Part shown: positions 33,168 to 41,840 of the stretch, piece by piece | How the letters are laid out: each line of letters opens with the position of its first letter | Position numbering within the stretch: position 1 is the stretch's first letter | DNA from: an uncultured Alcaligenaceae bacterium | GTDB lineage: Bacteria > Pseudomonadota > Gammaproteobacteria > Burkholderiales > Burkholderiaceae_B | Direction of reading: 5' to 3' | Assembly (NCBI GenBank): GCA_937908115.1 | Contig: CALEQZ010000041.1 | Location: 62,001 to 126,000 of the forward strand | DNA length: 64,000 bases | Made by a program: the position numbers and the translations under genes | Notes under the pieces: model-generated | Databases searched by the model: none | What the model saw: the letters and a program-made list of their open reading frames with translations, nothing else | What the model was told of the DNA's origin: nothing

Positions 33168-33995
33168 TCACAACTTGATCCATTCCCCGAGATGCAGGAA
33201 CACCGTCGACACCCGCCGAAGATGCCGGGACTCCGGGTGCGTAAGCAGCCACAGCTCGGCATGGCAATCTTCCAGGGGGCCGGTCAAGGCGACCAAATCC
33301 TTGCGTATGCGGGCCAGGAAGACCGGCAGTATGCCTACGCCCATGCCGGCAGCCACCATTTCCATGACGGTCAGTAAGCTGCTGACGCGATAGCGCGGCA
33401 CTGCCCGGGGGTAATGGCGCTTGCGCCACAGCACGGACGGATGCTCCGGCAGCGTGTCGTCCGGCGCGATCCAGACGGCCTTGCCTGCCTCCACGTCCTT
33501 GTAGCGGATGCCACTGGCCTTGCCGGCATAGAGCGCCATCCGGATCGGCCCAATGCGCTTGCCCACGAGGTGCTGCGGCGGCCGGATGGTGGCGCGCACC
33601 GCTATGTCGGCCTCGCGCCGAGTCAGGCTGCTCAGCTCATTGCCGGCATGCAGTTCGTACTCGAGCAAGGGATGCACGGTTGCAAGGCTGCGCAGCGCCG
33701 GAGTGATCAGCCCGTGCATGCAGGTGTCCGTGCTGGTGATCCGCACGGTTCCTGATACCTGGTCTGGCGTCAGCCGCAGGGCGGAGCGCGCCTGTTCGAG
33801 CTGCACCTCGACCTGTTCGGCATGTTCGCCAGCAGTTGGGCCTGGTCTGAGGGCAGGTAGCCTGCGCGCGTGCGCTCGAACAAGCGCTGGCCCAGCCCGC
33901 GCTCAATGCGGCGGATCGCACGAAAGACGGTCGAGGCGTCGACGCCCAGGCGTTCGCCAGCGCCGGCCAGGGTGCCGGCACGCTGGTCCCTGGAC
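33168..33995 (-). pseudogene. LysR-type regulator, frameshifted and missing its N-terminus
   Basis: The C-terminal effector domain is intact in one frame (33168-33806: VSGTVRITSTDTCMHGLITP through TVFLHLGEWIKL). The helix-turn-helix region (AGTLAGAGERLGVDASTVFRAI, then ERGLGQRLFERT) lies in another frame (33770 to about 33990). Shifting frame at about 33829, as if one base were lost, joins LLA to EHAEQVEVQLEQA and restores a normal LysR linker. The first 15 or so residues of LysR proteins (usually DWDxLRFFLAVAR) are absent: before RAGTL the sequence becomes unrelated. So there are two lesions. Its likely target was the aldehyde dehydrogenase/ThDP gene set next to it. Confidence 0.8.
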
Positions 33996-34016
33996 GATTG
34001 CACGCGCCGGGAGCCG

Positions 34017-34178
34017 GTGGTCGACGCGATCCTGGGCCGCGTGGTGCGCTATGTGGGCTGGCGCAAGTGCATGCGCTGTGGCCACCCGTTCTGGTCCGAG
34101 GACGTGCAGCGCCTGCGGCTGTGCACCGGCCAGCCCGACCGCCGGGGCTGCCGCAACCGGCAGGATGAGGGTTTCTAA
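34017..34178 (+). CDS. Small zinc-ribbon-like protein, perhaps 5'-truncated
   Basis: Open frame giving 53 residues from a GTG at 34017: VVDAILGRVVRYVGWRKCMR, then CGHPFWSEDVQRLRLCTG and GCRNRQDEGF. Cys-x2-Cys with two later Cys suggests a small zinc-binding fold. The frame stays open upstream into sequence overlapping the lysR remnant, so the true start is unclear and may have been lost at the same junction. No strong ribosome-binding site is visible. I do not recognise a family. Confidence 0.45.
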   Translation: MVDAILGRVVRYVGWRKCMRCGHPFWSEDVQRLRLCTGQPDRRGCRNRQDEGF

Positions 34179-34264
34179 AAAGCCTGGCAGGGCACTGCAT
34201 CCCTGCCGGCGTGCTGGACCGGGTCGAAGCGGGTAAAGCCGATTTCCGTCATCGAACATGAAAA

Positions 34265-34354
34265 TGGCGGTGGGTCAGGGATTCGAACCCTGGAAGGGGT
34301 TGCCCCCTTGCTGGTTTTCAAGACCAGTGCCTTAAACCGCTCGGCCAACCCACC
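34265..34354 (-). tRNA. tRNA-Ser(UGA)
   Basis: A complete 90-nt class II tRNA on the minus strand. The acceptor is GGTGGGT/ACCCACC with G discriminator and encoded CCA; the anticodon stem-loop CTGGT-CTTGAAA-ACCAG gives UGA; the variable arm is GGGGGCAACCCC-like; the T arm contains GGTTCGAATCC. Confidence 0.95.
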
Positions 34355-34474
34355 GTGTCGCGGCGCGCCAGCATGGCGCGCCGGCTGTGTGTGCCTTAGC
34401 GCACTGGGCGCCCGCCGGCGGCCTGCGCCAAGAAGGGCGCATAATAATCCATTTGACGTGAGGAGACCGAACCC

Positions 34475-35452
34475 ATGCGCGCGATAGAGATCTCGCAGCC
34501 CGGCGGGCCGGAAGTGCTGGTCCCCGTGGAGCGGCCGCGTCCCGAACCCGGGCCTGGAGAGGTGTTGATCAAGGTGTCGGCCGCCGGCGTGAACCGGCCG
34601 GACGTCGTCCAGCGCCAAGGCCGCTATCCGCCGCCACCGGGCGCATCCGACCTGCCGGGGTTGGAGATCGCAGGCGAGATCGTCGCCGGTGATGCGGCCG
34701 CGGGCGGCCTGCGCATCGGCGACAAGGTGTGCGCGCTGGTGGCCGGCGGCGGGTACGCCGAATATTGCGTGGCGCCCGCCCAGCAATGTCTGCCCATCCC
34801 CAAGGGGCTGTCCGAGGTCGAGGCAGCGGGCCTGCCGGAAACCTTTTTCACTGTGTGGAGCAACGTCTTTGACCGCGGCCGGTTGGCGCCGGGCGAGACC
34901 CTGCTGGTGCACGGCGGGGCGAGCGGCATCGGCACGACGGCGATCCAGTTGGCCACGGCCCGCGGCCACAAGGTCTACGCCACTGCCGGCAGCGACGACC
35001 GTGTCCGCGCCGTCGAGGCGCTGGGCGCGGTCAAGGGCATCAATTACCGCACCCAGGATTTCGTCGAGGAAATCAAGCGCGCCACGGATGGCCGCGGCGT
35101 GGACGTAATCCTGGACATGGTCGCAGGCGACTACGTCGGCCGTAACCTGCAATGCCTGGCCGACGACGGACGCGCTGTCATCATCGCGGTGCTGGGTGGC
35201 ACCAAGGCGGCGATCGACGCCGGCCAGGTGCTGCGCCGGCGCCTGACCATCACCGGCTCGACGCTGCGCCCGCGCCCGGTGGCCTTCAAGGCCGCGATCG
35301 CACAGGCCCTGCGCGAGCAGGTCTGGCCGCTGCTGGAGCAGGGCAAGATCAAGCCCGTGGTGCACGCCACCTTCCCACTCGAGCGGGCCTGTGACGCGCA
35401 TGCGATGATGGACGCGGGCGAGCACATCGGCAAGATCATCCTGACGGTGTAG
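34475..35452 (+). CDS. NAD(P)H:quinone oxidoreductase, zinc-free MDR family (PIG3-like)
   Basis: Protein of 325 residues of the medium-chain dehydrogenase family without catalytic zinc ligands. N-terminal GroES-like domain (LIKVSAAGVNRPDVVQRQG), NADPH-binding Rossmann domain with VHGGASGIGTTAIQLA at about 144-160, and C-terminal AHAMMDAGEHIGKIIL. It reduces quinones or enone substrates. Located before tpiA and secG on the same strand, the usual order in this group of bacteria. Confidence 0.9.
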   Translation: MRAIEISQPGGPEVLVPVERPRPEPGPGEVLIKVSAAGVNRPDVVQRQGRYPPPPGASDLPGLEIAGEIVAGDAAAGGLRIGDKVCALVAGGGYAEYCVAPAQQCLPIPKGLSEVEAAGLPETFFTVWSNVFDRGRLAPGETLLVHGGASGIGTTAIQLATARGHKVYATAGSDDRVRAVEALGAVKGINYRTQDFVEEIKRATDGRGVDVILDMVAGDYVGRNLQCLADDGRAVIIAVLGGTKAAIDAGQVLRRRLTITGSTLRPRPVAFKAAIAQALREQVWPLLEQGKIKPVVHATFPLERACDAHAMMDAGEHIGKIILTV

Positions 35453-35567
35453 TTCCGCGGCGCCCGGCCCGCGATTCGCTCCGGGGCGGGCGCTTGGCGC
35501 ACCGCCTGGCCCTGGCCGGGCGCGACAGGATACAATACTGGGTTTGTCCCGATTTGTATCCTGACCT

Positions 35568-36317
35568 ATGAACGCAGAGTCCTCGCGCCGGCGGCTGGTG
35601 CTCGGCAATTGGAAGATGAACGGCAGCCTTGCCGCCAATGCCCGGCTGCTTGCCGACGTGCGTGCCGGCGCCGCACAGGCCGGCCAGTGCGAGATCGGCG
35701 TTTGCGTGCCATTTCCCTACTTGGCGCAGGCCGCCCAGGCGCTCGACGGCGGGCCGGTATCCTGGGGGGCGCAGGACGTCAGCGCCCACGCCAGCGGCGC
35801 CTACACCGGCGAGGTGTCGGCCGCCATGCTGACGGATTTCCGTTGCCGCTGGGTGCTGGTCGGGCACTCCGAGCGCCGGGCCATGCACGGCGAAACCGAC
35901 CAGCTCGTGGCCGAGAAGGCCCGCGCGGCGCTGGCCGCCGGCCTGACACCCGTGGCCTGCGTGGGCGAAACCCTCGAGCAGCGCGAATCCGGCCAGACGC
36001 TGGCGGTGATTGAACGGCAGCTGGCGCCATTGCTGGCGCTGGGTCGCGACGACGTCGCCCGCATGGTGCTGGCTTATGAGCCGGTCTGGGCCATCGGCAC
36101 CGGGCGTACCGCGTCGCCCGAGCAGGCCCAGGAGGTCCATGCGGCGATCCGCCAGGCGCTGGTCGACCTGGGGGCGCCGGACGTGCGCGTGCTGTATGGC
36201 GGCAGCGTCAAGGCGGCCAACGCCGCCAGCCTGTTTGCCATGCCCGATATCGACGGCGGCCTGGTCGGCGGCGCTTCCCTTGCGGCCGACGAATTCCTGC
36301 GCATCGCCGCAGCCTAA
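35568..36317 (+). CDS. tpiA: Triose-phosphate isomerase
   Basis: TIM-barrel enzyme of 249 residues interconverting dihydroxyacetone phosphate and glyceraldehyde 3-phosphate. Catalytic residues: Asn14 and Lys16 (GNWKMNG), His100 (VLVGHSERR) and Glu171 (AYEPVWAIGTG), with the phosphate loop LYGGSVKAAN near 210. A TACAAT element at 35531-35536 may be its -10 box, though no clear -35 is seen. secG follows after 18 bp. Confidence 0.97.
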   Translation: MNAESSRRRLVLGNWKMNGSLAANARLLADVRAGAAQAGQCEIGVCVPFPYLAQAAQALDGGPVSWGAQDVSAHASGAYTGEVSAAMLTDFRCRWVLVGHSERRAMHGETDQLVAEKARAALAAGLTPVACVGETLEQRESGQTLAVIERQLAPLLALGRDDVARMVLAYEPVWAIGTGRTASPEQAQEVHAAIRQALVDLGAPDVRVLYGGSVKAANAASLFAMPDIDGGLVGGASLAADEFLRIAAA

Positions 36318-36335
36318 AGTTTCCGGAGTCTTCGA

Positions 36336-36797
36336 ATGTCCTTGCTCCTTACCATCCTCCTGGTCGTCCAGGTCATCTCGGCGCTGTCCATCATCGTGCT
36401 CGTGCTGCTGCAACAGGGCAAGGGGGCGGACATGGGCTCGTCGTTCGGCAGCGGCTCGGCGGGCAGCCTGTTCGGCGCCACCGGTGCAGCCAATTTCCTG
36501 TCGCGAACCACCAAATGGTGCGCCGTGGTGTTCTTTGCCGCCACGGCCGGACTGGCCTACATGGGGCACAACCCGGGCGGTGCGGATCACGGCGGCGTCA
36601 TGCAGAACTATGACCGCTCGGTGCCGCAGGCACCCGCGGCGCCGGCCGCGCCCGACGCCAGCGTGCCCCAAGTGCCGGCGCCAGGCCCAGGCGCCGCGCC
36701 TGCCCAGCCGGACGCCCCGGTGCCCCAGGCTGCGCCGGCCCCGGCCGAGCAGCAGGCGCCGGCCCAATCCGGTGCTGCCGGCGAGACCAAGCAATAG
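36336..36797 (+). CDS. secG: Preprotein translocase subunit SecG
   Basis: Inner-membrane protein of 153 residues. Two membrane helices (about 2-24 and 52-72) flank the conserved cytoplasmic loop LLQQGKGADMGSSFGSGSAG and LFGATGAANFLSRTTK. It joins SecYE and aids SecA-driven export. The C-terminal 70 residues are a long Ala/Pro/Gln-rich low-complexity tail, much longer than in E. coli (110 residues in all) but known from related bacteria. It lies in the tpiA-secG-tRNA-Leu order. Confidence 0.95.
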   Translation: MSLLLTILLVVQVISALSIIVLVLLQQGKGADMGSSFGSGSAGSLFGATGAANFLSRTTKWCAVVFFAATAGLAYMGHNPGGADHGGVMQNYDRSVPQAPAAPAAPDASVPQVPAPGPGAAPAQPDAPVPQAAPAPAEQQAPAQSGAAGETKQ

Positions 36798-36863
36798 CGT
36801 GATAAAATAATCGGCTCGCCAGGTCGAGTTGCGCAAAGCAGCCCGGCTGGCAGTCAAACCCAA

Positions 36864-36948
36864 GCCGTCGTGGTGGAATTGGTAGACACGCTATCTTGAG
36901 GGGGTAGTGGCGAAAGCTGTGCGAGTTCGAGTCTCGCCGACGGCACCA
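36864..36948 (+). tRNA. tRNA-Leu(GAG)
   Basis: A complete 85-nt class II tRNA: acceptor GCCGTCG pairs with CGACGGC, ACCA is encoded, anticodon stem CTATC/GGTAG encloses loop TTGAGGG with anticodon GAG, and the T arm contains GAGTTCGAGTC. It is uninterrupted, unlike the UAA isoacceptor at 28450-28794. Confidence 0.95.
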
Positions 36949-36989
36949 CAGGATTCAAAGGCCGGCGCCCGTCCGGCCAGCGCTTGAAG

Positions 36990-37025
36990 CCCGCCGTTCC
37001 CGTCCAGGGAAGGCGGGTTTTTCGT
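36990..37025 (+). terminator. Strong terminator after tRNA-Leu(GAG)
   Basis: CCCGCC(g)TTCCC (36990-37001) pairs with GGGAAGGCGGG (37007-37017), followed by five T and a further T-rich stretch. It separates the housekeeping block from the convergent hydrolase gene. Confidence 0.88.
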
Positions 37026-37027
37026 TT

Positions 37028-38302
37028 TTACTGCTGCCGCATCAGCCAATCGACGGCCACGTCCACGGCGTTCATGAAATCGGCGATGGTCATGGCTTCG
37101 CCAGGGTTGTGGCTGCCGTTTTCGTTGCGCACGAAGAGTAGCCCGATAGGCACGCCGGCCTCGCAAAAGACTGCCGCATCGTGCGAAGCCGGGCTGGCCA
37201 GTGGCATGGCCGGGATGCCGCGCGCCTGGGCGAGTGCGGCAAATTGGTCGCGGATGGCGGGGTGCGCCTTGGCCACGGGTGCCCGGGTTTGTCGTCCCAG
37301 CTCGATGGTCACGCCGCAGCTGTCCTGCAGCGAAGCGACGATGCCCAGCACGGCTTCGTGCAGCGCCTGCACGTCGTCCTCATCGTAGGCTCGCACGTCC
37401 AGGCTGAAGGTGGCGCGCCCGCACACCTTGGTCATCGCCTCTGTAGCCGGATCGGTATGCAGTCGCCCGACGGTGAACGCCATGGGCCGCGAGTGGCTAT
37501 CCCAGTCGCGCCAGAGTGCATCCAGTTCGGCAACGAAGCGGGTGGCTGCGACCAGCGCGTCACGGCGAAAGCGCCGCGGCAATCCCACGTGGGCGGTCTG
37601 GCCGGTCACGGTGACATGGGGATAGCGGAAGTTCCCAGGGATGCCCGTGCCTATGCCCAGGCAGGCGCCGGCTTCGACCAGGCTGGGTGCCTGTTCGATG
37701 TGGATTTCGATGAAGGCGCGGATGCGGGCCGGGTCGAGGAATGGCTGCCCTTGGATCAACGCGTCCGGATCGCCGCCGTAATCACGCATGTGTTCGGCAA
37801 GCGTGCGTCCTGTGTCGACGCGCCGGCATTGCAATGCGTCGGCAGCCAGCTTGCCCAGCGCCGCGCGGCTGCCAATGTAGGAGGTCTGGAACCAGGCGCT
37901 TTCCTCGGCGCGCACGCCCATGACCGTGACGTCGCAGGACGGCGTGACGCCTAGCTGGCGCAAGGCGGATACAGCGGCCAAGCCGGCGATCACGCCGGCG
38001 GCTCCGTCGAAGTTGCCGCCTTGTGCGACCGAATCCAGGTGGGACCCAAACAGGATGGCCGGGGCGCCCGGGTTGCGGCCGGGCAAGGTCATGTAGGTGT
38101 TTAGCGCAGCATCGCGCTCAACGCGCAGGTCCATGGACTGCGCTTGGCCGGCCAGATAATCGTGGGCAAACTGCTCACCGTCGCCATAGGACGGCCGGGT
38201 GATGCCAGCCACAGGGTCGGCCGTGCGCGCCGCAAGCGTATCGAACCAGCGCTCCACCTGCGCACGCACCGCGGAGCGCACGGTCTCGTCATAAACCGCC
38301 AT
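37028..38302 (-). CDS. M20-family hydrolase, N-carbamoyl-L-amino-acid hydrolase/hydantoinase-carbamoylase type
   Basis: Metal-dependent amidohydrolase of 424 residues. Metal ligands are recognisable: His88 and Asp99 (GSHLDSVAQGGNFDGAAGV), the catalytic Glu pair at 133-134 (GVRAEESAWFQ), a His in FIEIHIEQAP, and the C-terminal SHDAAVF/SHNPGEAMT region. Members hydrolyse N-carbamoyl-amino acids, ureidoglycolate or allantoate, releasing ammonia. The Bug receptor gene ends 3 bp upstream on the same strand, so uptake and hydrolysis are probably coupled. Confidence 0.88.
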   Translation of the reverse strand: MAVYDETVRSAVRAQVERWFDTLAARTADPVAGITRPSYGDGEQFAHDYLAGQAQSMDLRVERDAALNTYMTLPGRNPGAPAILFGSHLDSVAQGGNFDGAAGVIAGLAAVSALRQLGVTPSCDVTVMGVRAEESAWFQTSYIGSRAALGKLAADALQCRRVDTGRTLAEHMRDYGGDPDALIQGQPFLDPARIRAFIEIHIEQAPSLVEAGACLGIGTGIPGNFRYPHVTVTGQTAHVGLPRRFRRDALVAATRFVAELDALWRDWDSHSRPMAFTVGRLHTDPATEAMTKVCGRATFSLDVRAYDEDDVQALHEAVLGIVASLQDSCGVTIELGRQTRAPVAKAHPAIRDQFAALAQARGIPAMPLASPASHDAAVFCEAGVPIGLLFVRNENGSHNPGEAMTIADFMNAVDVAVDWLMRQQ

Positions 38303-38305
38303 GGC

Positions 38306-39289
38306 TTACTGGAACTGAACGCCGGATTCCTTGATGACCTTGCCCCACTTTTCGGTTTCCTTGGCGGCATAGTCCATCATGGCTTGGGGCGGGCCACCAA
38401 TCACCTCGTCGGTGCCCAGCTTGATCAGCTGCTGGCGGATTTCGGGATCGTCAAGCAAGCCGTTGAACATGGCGGTGAGCTTGTCTGCAACGTCCTTGGG
38501 CGTGCCGGGAGGGGCAACTAGGCCACCCCAGGCCACGCCTTCGAAACCGGGCAGCCTGCTTTCCGCGACGGTGGGGAGGTCGGGGAACGACGGGGAGCGC
38601 TGCAGGCTGGTGACGGCCAGTGCACGCAGCTTGCCGGCGCGGATGTGGGGGCTGATGCTGGTCGTGTTGTCGAACAGCGCGTCGACCGTGCCCGCGATGA
38701 CGTCGGTGGTGGCCTGGGGGCTGCCGCGATAGGGGATGTGCAACAGTTTGATGCCCGAAGTGGCGGCCAGCAGCTCGCCGGTCAGGTGCCCCGACGTGCC
38801 CTGGCCCGGCGATGCAAAGGTGACTTTGCCCGGGTTGTCCTTAGCGTAGGCGATGAAATCGTCGAAGGTCTTGATGGGCAGCGATGGATTGACCGCCAGC
38901 ACATTGGCGACCTTCATGACGAAGGCCACGGGCACCAATGTCTGAGGATCGTAGGGCAGTTCCTTGAACGCCGTGCGGTTGATCGCCAGGGTGACGTTGT
39001 TGGCGTAGCCGATGGTGTAGCCGTCCGGGGCCGCGCGGTAAACCGCGGTAATGCCCGGGATGCCTGAGCCGCCGGGGCGGTTTTCGACGACGAAGGTGTG
39101 GTTATGACGCTCCTGGGCTTTTTGGGCAAGGAAGCGCATCAGCGTATCGGGCGTGCCGCCAGCCGCCGACGGGACGATCAGCGTGATCGGGCGTTCCGGA
39201 AATTCGGCATGCGCGGAAAAAGCGGCCAGTGAGAAAAACATGCCTGCGGCCGACGCCAGGCGCAGGACGCGCTGCAGCAGTGACGACAT
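38306..39289 (-). CDS. Bug-family (TctC-like) periplasmic receptor
   Basis: Protein of 327 residues with a Sec signal peptide (cleavage near residue 28, SAHA|EFPERP). It has the family blocks LIVPSAAGGTPDTLMRFLA, VENRPGGSGIPGITAV and HIPYRGSPQATTDVIAG. The start at 39289 has GGGGAA upstream and gives a proper signal peptide; an earlier in-frame ATG would add 12 residues. It is cotranscribed with the carbamoylase-like gene and divergent from the M81 gene at 39407. The ligand is probably an N-carbamoyl or amide compound. Confidence 0.9.
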   Translation of the reverse strand: MSSLLQRVLRLASAAGMFFSLAAFSAHAEFPERPITLIVPSAAGGTPDTLMRFLAQKAQERHNHTFVVENRPGGSGIPGITAVYRAAPDGYTIGYANNVTLAINRTAFKELPYDPQTLVPVAFVMKVANVLAVNPSLPIKTFDDFIAYAKDNPGKVTFASPGQGTSGHLTGELLAATSGIKLLHIPYRGSPQATTDVIAGTVDALFDNTTSISPHIRAGKLRALAVTSLQRSPSFPDLPTVAESRLPGFEGVAWGGLVAPPGTPKDVADKLTAMFNGLLDDPEIRQQLIKLGTDEVIGGPPQAMMDYAAKETEKWGKVIKESGVQFQ

Positions 39290-39343
39290 CGTGATTCCCC
39301 TCGATATTACATCGTGGATAGCCAATTTATGTTGAACGATCCG

Positions 39344-39356
39344 GAATGAATCATTC
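39344..39356. promoter_or_regulatory. Palindrome in the divergent promoter region
   Basis: GAATGA-a-TCATTC, a perfect 6-1-6 dyad between the divergent Bug and M81 genes. It lies just upstream of a TATGAT element (39366-39371) that could be the -10 box of the M81 gene. It is a candidate operator for the RpiR-type regulator encoded at 40851; this is inference from position. Confidence 0.45.
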
Positions 39357-39406
39357 GAATCGTTTTATGATGATACACAACATTCGTTTCCGATCGGACC
39401 GCTGAA

Positions 39407-40918
39407 ATGACTGCTTTGTTCCGGGGCCGGCGCCCTCGCGTGGCCTATGCCGCCTTCAATACCGAGTCCGTCAGCTTTCTTCCCGTTTACTGCACGGTGC
39501 AGGATTTCGAGCGCGTGGCCCTGCGCGGCGCCGACATCGTCGAAAAGCTGCGCGGCACCAATACGGTTCCGGGTGGCGTCATCGAGGTGTTCGAAAATCA
39601 GGGCATAGAAATTGTGCCCATCGTCCATACGCTGCTGGGCGCGCTTGGGCCGGTCACCGACGAGGCGGTGGATTTTTACGCCGATGAGATCTGCGCTGCA
39701 TTGCGCGCGCAAACGCCCGGCGTCGATGGCGTGCTGCTCTACCTGCACGGTGCATGCGCGGCCGACGCCTATCCGGACGTCGAGCGCCACATCATCGACA
39801 GAGTGCGGCAGGCGATTGGCCAGCGCATCCCGCTCGTGGTGGCGCTCGACTATCACGGCAACATCGACGCGGACACCGTGGCCAACGCCGATGCGGCGTT
39901 CGCCTATCACCAGTCGCCGCACATCGACATGGGCGACACGGGGCGGCGTGCGGCAAACTGCATGGCGCGCATGTTGGCCGGGGAAATCCGCCCAGCGATG
40001 GCGGTGGCCAAGCCGGGTGTGCTAGTTCCTAGCATTTTCAGCGCAACCAACTTGGAACCACTGGCCAGCCTGATCGCTGCTGCGCGCCGCATGGAAGCGC
40101 AAAGCAATGCCTACCTCGATATCTCCATCATGGCGGGGTTTTCGTATGCCGACGCGCACAACACTGGCTTTTCGGTGCTATGCGTGCTGGACGGGACGAA
40201 GGAACAGGCTGCCGCCATCGCGCAGCGCCTGGCCGATGACATCCGTGCCCAACGCCACGCACTGTACCGGCCCTTGAAGGTGTACCAGCTCGACGAGGCG
40301 TTGGACCGCGTGCAGCAAGGATTACCCCATGCGACGCGCCCGTACCTGTTGCTCGAGCATGCCGACCGCATGAATGATTCGACCTACGTGCTGGCCGCGG
40401 TGCTCGAGCGCGGCTTGAAGAACGTCGCCGTGCCTTACTTGCTGGATCCTGCCGCGGCACAGGCCGCCTACGAGGCAGGGGAGGGCGCCGAGGTGACGCT
40501 ACGGCTGGGCGGGCACAGCTCACCCAAGGCAGGGCCGACCCTGACCGTCAATGCGGTGGTCGAGCGCGCCGGACCGATTTCCTACCGCGTGACGGGCAAC
40601 TACCAGCGCGGCATGCCGGTCGACCTCGGCGTGACGGCGCTGCTGCGCGTCGACGGGGTTTCGATCAGCGTGGTCAGCCGCTTTGCCTTCGCGGTCGACG
40701 GAGATCCTTTCTACCTATTTGGACAGAAACCCGAAGATTTCGACGTGATCGTGCTGCGGTCCAAGACGCATTTCCGCGACTTTTACGAGCCGCGCGTCGA
40801 GGAAATCCTCATCGTTGATACGCCCGATTACGGGCCGGCCGACCTGACGTCTATCGATTACCGTCGGCTTGACCGGCGCGGGGTTTACCCATTCGACGAA
40901 TCCGACGTGCCGGCTTGA
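39407..40918 (+). CDS. M81-family (MlrC-like) protein
   Basis: Protein of 503 residues. The N-terminal DUF1485 region contains RVAYAAFNTESVSF, DGVLLYLHGAC, VVALDYHGNID and AYHQSPHIDMGDTGRRAA; the C-terminal MlrC region contains GHSSPKAGPTLTV and FEPRVEEILIVDTPDYGP-like sequence. MlrC is a putative metallopeptidase first linked to microcystin breakdown, but the family is widespread and most members have unknown amide substrates. It is divergent from the carbamoylase/Bug pair. Its last 68 bp overlap the convergent rpiR-type gene. Confidence 0.85.
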   Translation: MTALFRGRRPRVAYAAFNTESVSFLPVYCTVQDFERVALRGADIVEKLRGTNTVPGGVIEVFENQGIEIVPIVHTLLGALGPVTDEAVDFYADEICAALRAQTPGVDGVLLYLHGACAADAYPDVERHIIDRVRQAIGQRIPLVVALDYHGNIDADTVANADAAFAYHQSPHIDMGDTGRRAANCMARMLAGEIRPAMAVAKPGVLVPSIFSATNLEPLASLIAAARRMEAQSNAYLDISIMAGFSYADAHNTGFSVLCVLDGTKEQAAAIAQRLADDIRAQRHALYRPLKVYQLDEALDRVQQGLPHATRPYLLLEHADRMNDSTYVLAAVLERGLKNVAVPYLLDPAAAQAAYEAGEGAEVTLRLGGHSSPKAGPTLTVNAVVERAGPISYRVTGNYQRGMPVDLGVTALLRVDGVSISVVSRFAFAVDGDPFYLFGQKPEDFDVIVLRSKTHFRDFYEPRVEEILIVDTPDYGPADLTSIDYRRLDRRGVYPFDESDVPA

Positions 40919-41813
40919 TCGTTTCGGGTGCGGGCGTCGCGTAGGCCCCCATGCTGGTGAGCTGGCCTTCGGCCTCCTCGAGCGTCTTGACCGCGTCCTT
41001 ACCTGCGAGTGTCAGCAGTTGCTGTGCCAAGGCTTCGGCAGCCAGGATTCCGGCGGCGATCGACGGAAAAAACGATGGGCTGTCGACCGAAAAAAGTATG
41101 CTGCGGTCAGCACGTAGCGCTAGCGGTGACAGCGAGCTGTCGGTCAGCGCGACGACCGGGCAGCCGGCATTGGCGGCTGCATCCACGGTGCGCAATGCTT
41201 CCTGCGAATAGGGCGCGAAGCTGATCGCCAGCACGGCGTCGTCGGGCGACAGGCCTCGCAGCTCCATCTCCAGCGTGCCGGCCTCGCCCCGGATCAGGTC
41301 AACGGCGCCGCGAAACAGCCGGCACACGTACTGGAAGGCGAATGCAATGGGAAAGCAGGCTCGAAACCCGGCGACGCGGATGACCTTGGCGCGGTGAAGC
41401 AGCCGCGCTGCGGCCGCGATGTCTTGGGTGGATTGATTGCGCAATGCCTCGAGGTTGCGGTATTGCGCCTGCACGATCTCGTCGAGCAGGTCTTGCCTGC
41501 CGGAAATTCCGACCAGCTTGCGGGCGCGGACGGCATAGGACAGGTGGTTGTCGCGCAGCGCCTGGACGAACAGTGCGCGCAGCGACTGCCAGCCGTCGAA
41601 ACCCAGCCGCTGCGCCAGCCGCACCAGCGTGGCGGGTTGCACGCCCGCGCGCGCGGCGATGGCGCGCATGGATGCCAGCGGGACTTCGTCGGGATTGTCA
41701 ATCAGGTAGCGCAGCGCCAGCTGGTGCTGCGGGCTGAATTCAGCAAAGCGGTCACGGCAGAGCTTGCTGAGCTCGGCCAGTGTCCGGGGCGCGGCGTGGG
41801 ATGCAACGGGCAT
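40851..41813 (-). CDS. RpiR-family transcriptional regulator with SIS domain
   Basis: Protein of 320 residues. The N-terminal RpiR-type helix-turn-helix covers about 10-85 (SMRAIAARAGVQPATLVRLAQ). The C-terminal SIS domain, normally a phosphosugar-binding fold, spans about 130-270 (LHRAKVIRVAGFRACF, ISFAPYSQEALRTVDAAANA). Related RpiR genes next to M81 and amidohydrolase genes control catabolism of nitrogen compounds. The stop lies inside the 3' end of the M81 gene (68-bp convergent overlap), so the final 20 residues, basic and Arg-rich, are unusual. Confidence 0.88.
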   Translation of the reverse strand: MPVASHAAPRTLAELSKLCRDRFAEFSPQHQLALRYLIDNPDEVPLASMRAIAARAGVQPATLVRLAQRLGFDGWQSLRALFVQALRDNHLSYAVRARKLVGISGRQDLLDEIVQAQYRNLEALRNQSTQDIAAAARLLHRAKVIRVAGFRACFPIAFAFQYVCRLFRGAVDLIRGEAGTLEMELRGLSPDDAVLAISFAPYSQEALRTVDAAANAGCPVVALTDSSLSPLALRADRSILFSVDSPSFFPSIAAGILAAEALAQQLLTLAGKDAVKTLEEAEGQLTSMGAYATPAPETIKPARRIRRMGKPRAGQADGNR

Positions 41814-41840
41814 GGCGATCGCCGGGGATCGGGGGCGCGG

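Noticed and set aside
33870..34016. Open frame upstream of the small Cys-rich protein
   Set aside because: It is antisense to the helix-turn-helix part of the lysR remnant and has no start signal.
35531..35536. TACAAT as a defined tpiA promoter
   Set aside because: No -35 box at an acceptable distance, so it is only mentioned under tpiA.
36864..37030. tRNA-Leu(GAG) as an integration site for a genomic island
   Set aside because: No integrase gene and no repeat of the tRNA 3' end was seen downstream; the terminator after the tRNA is intact.
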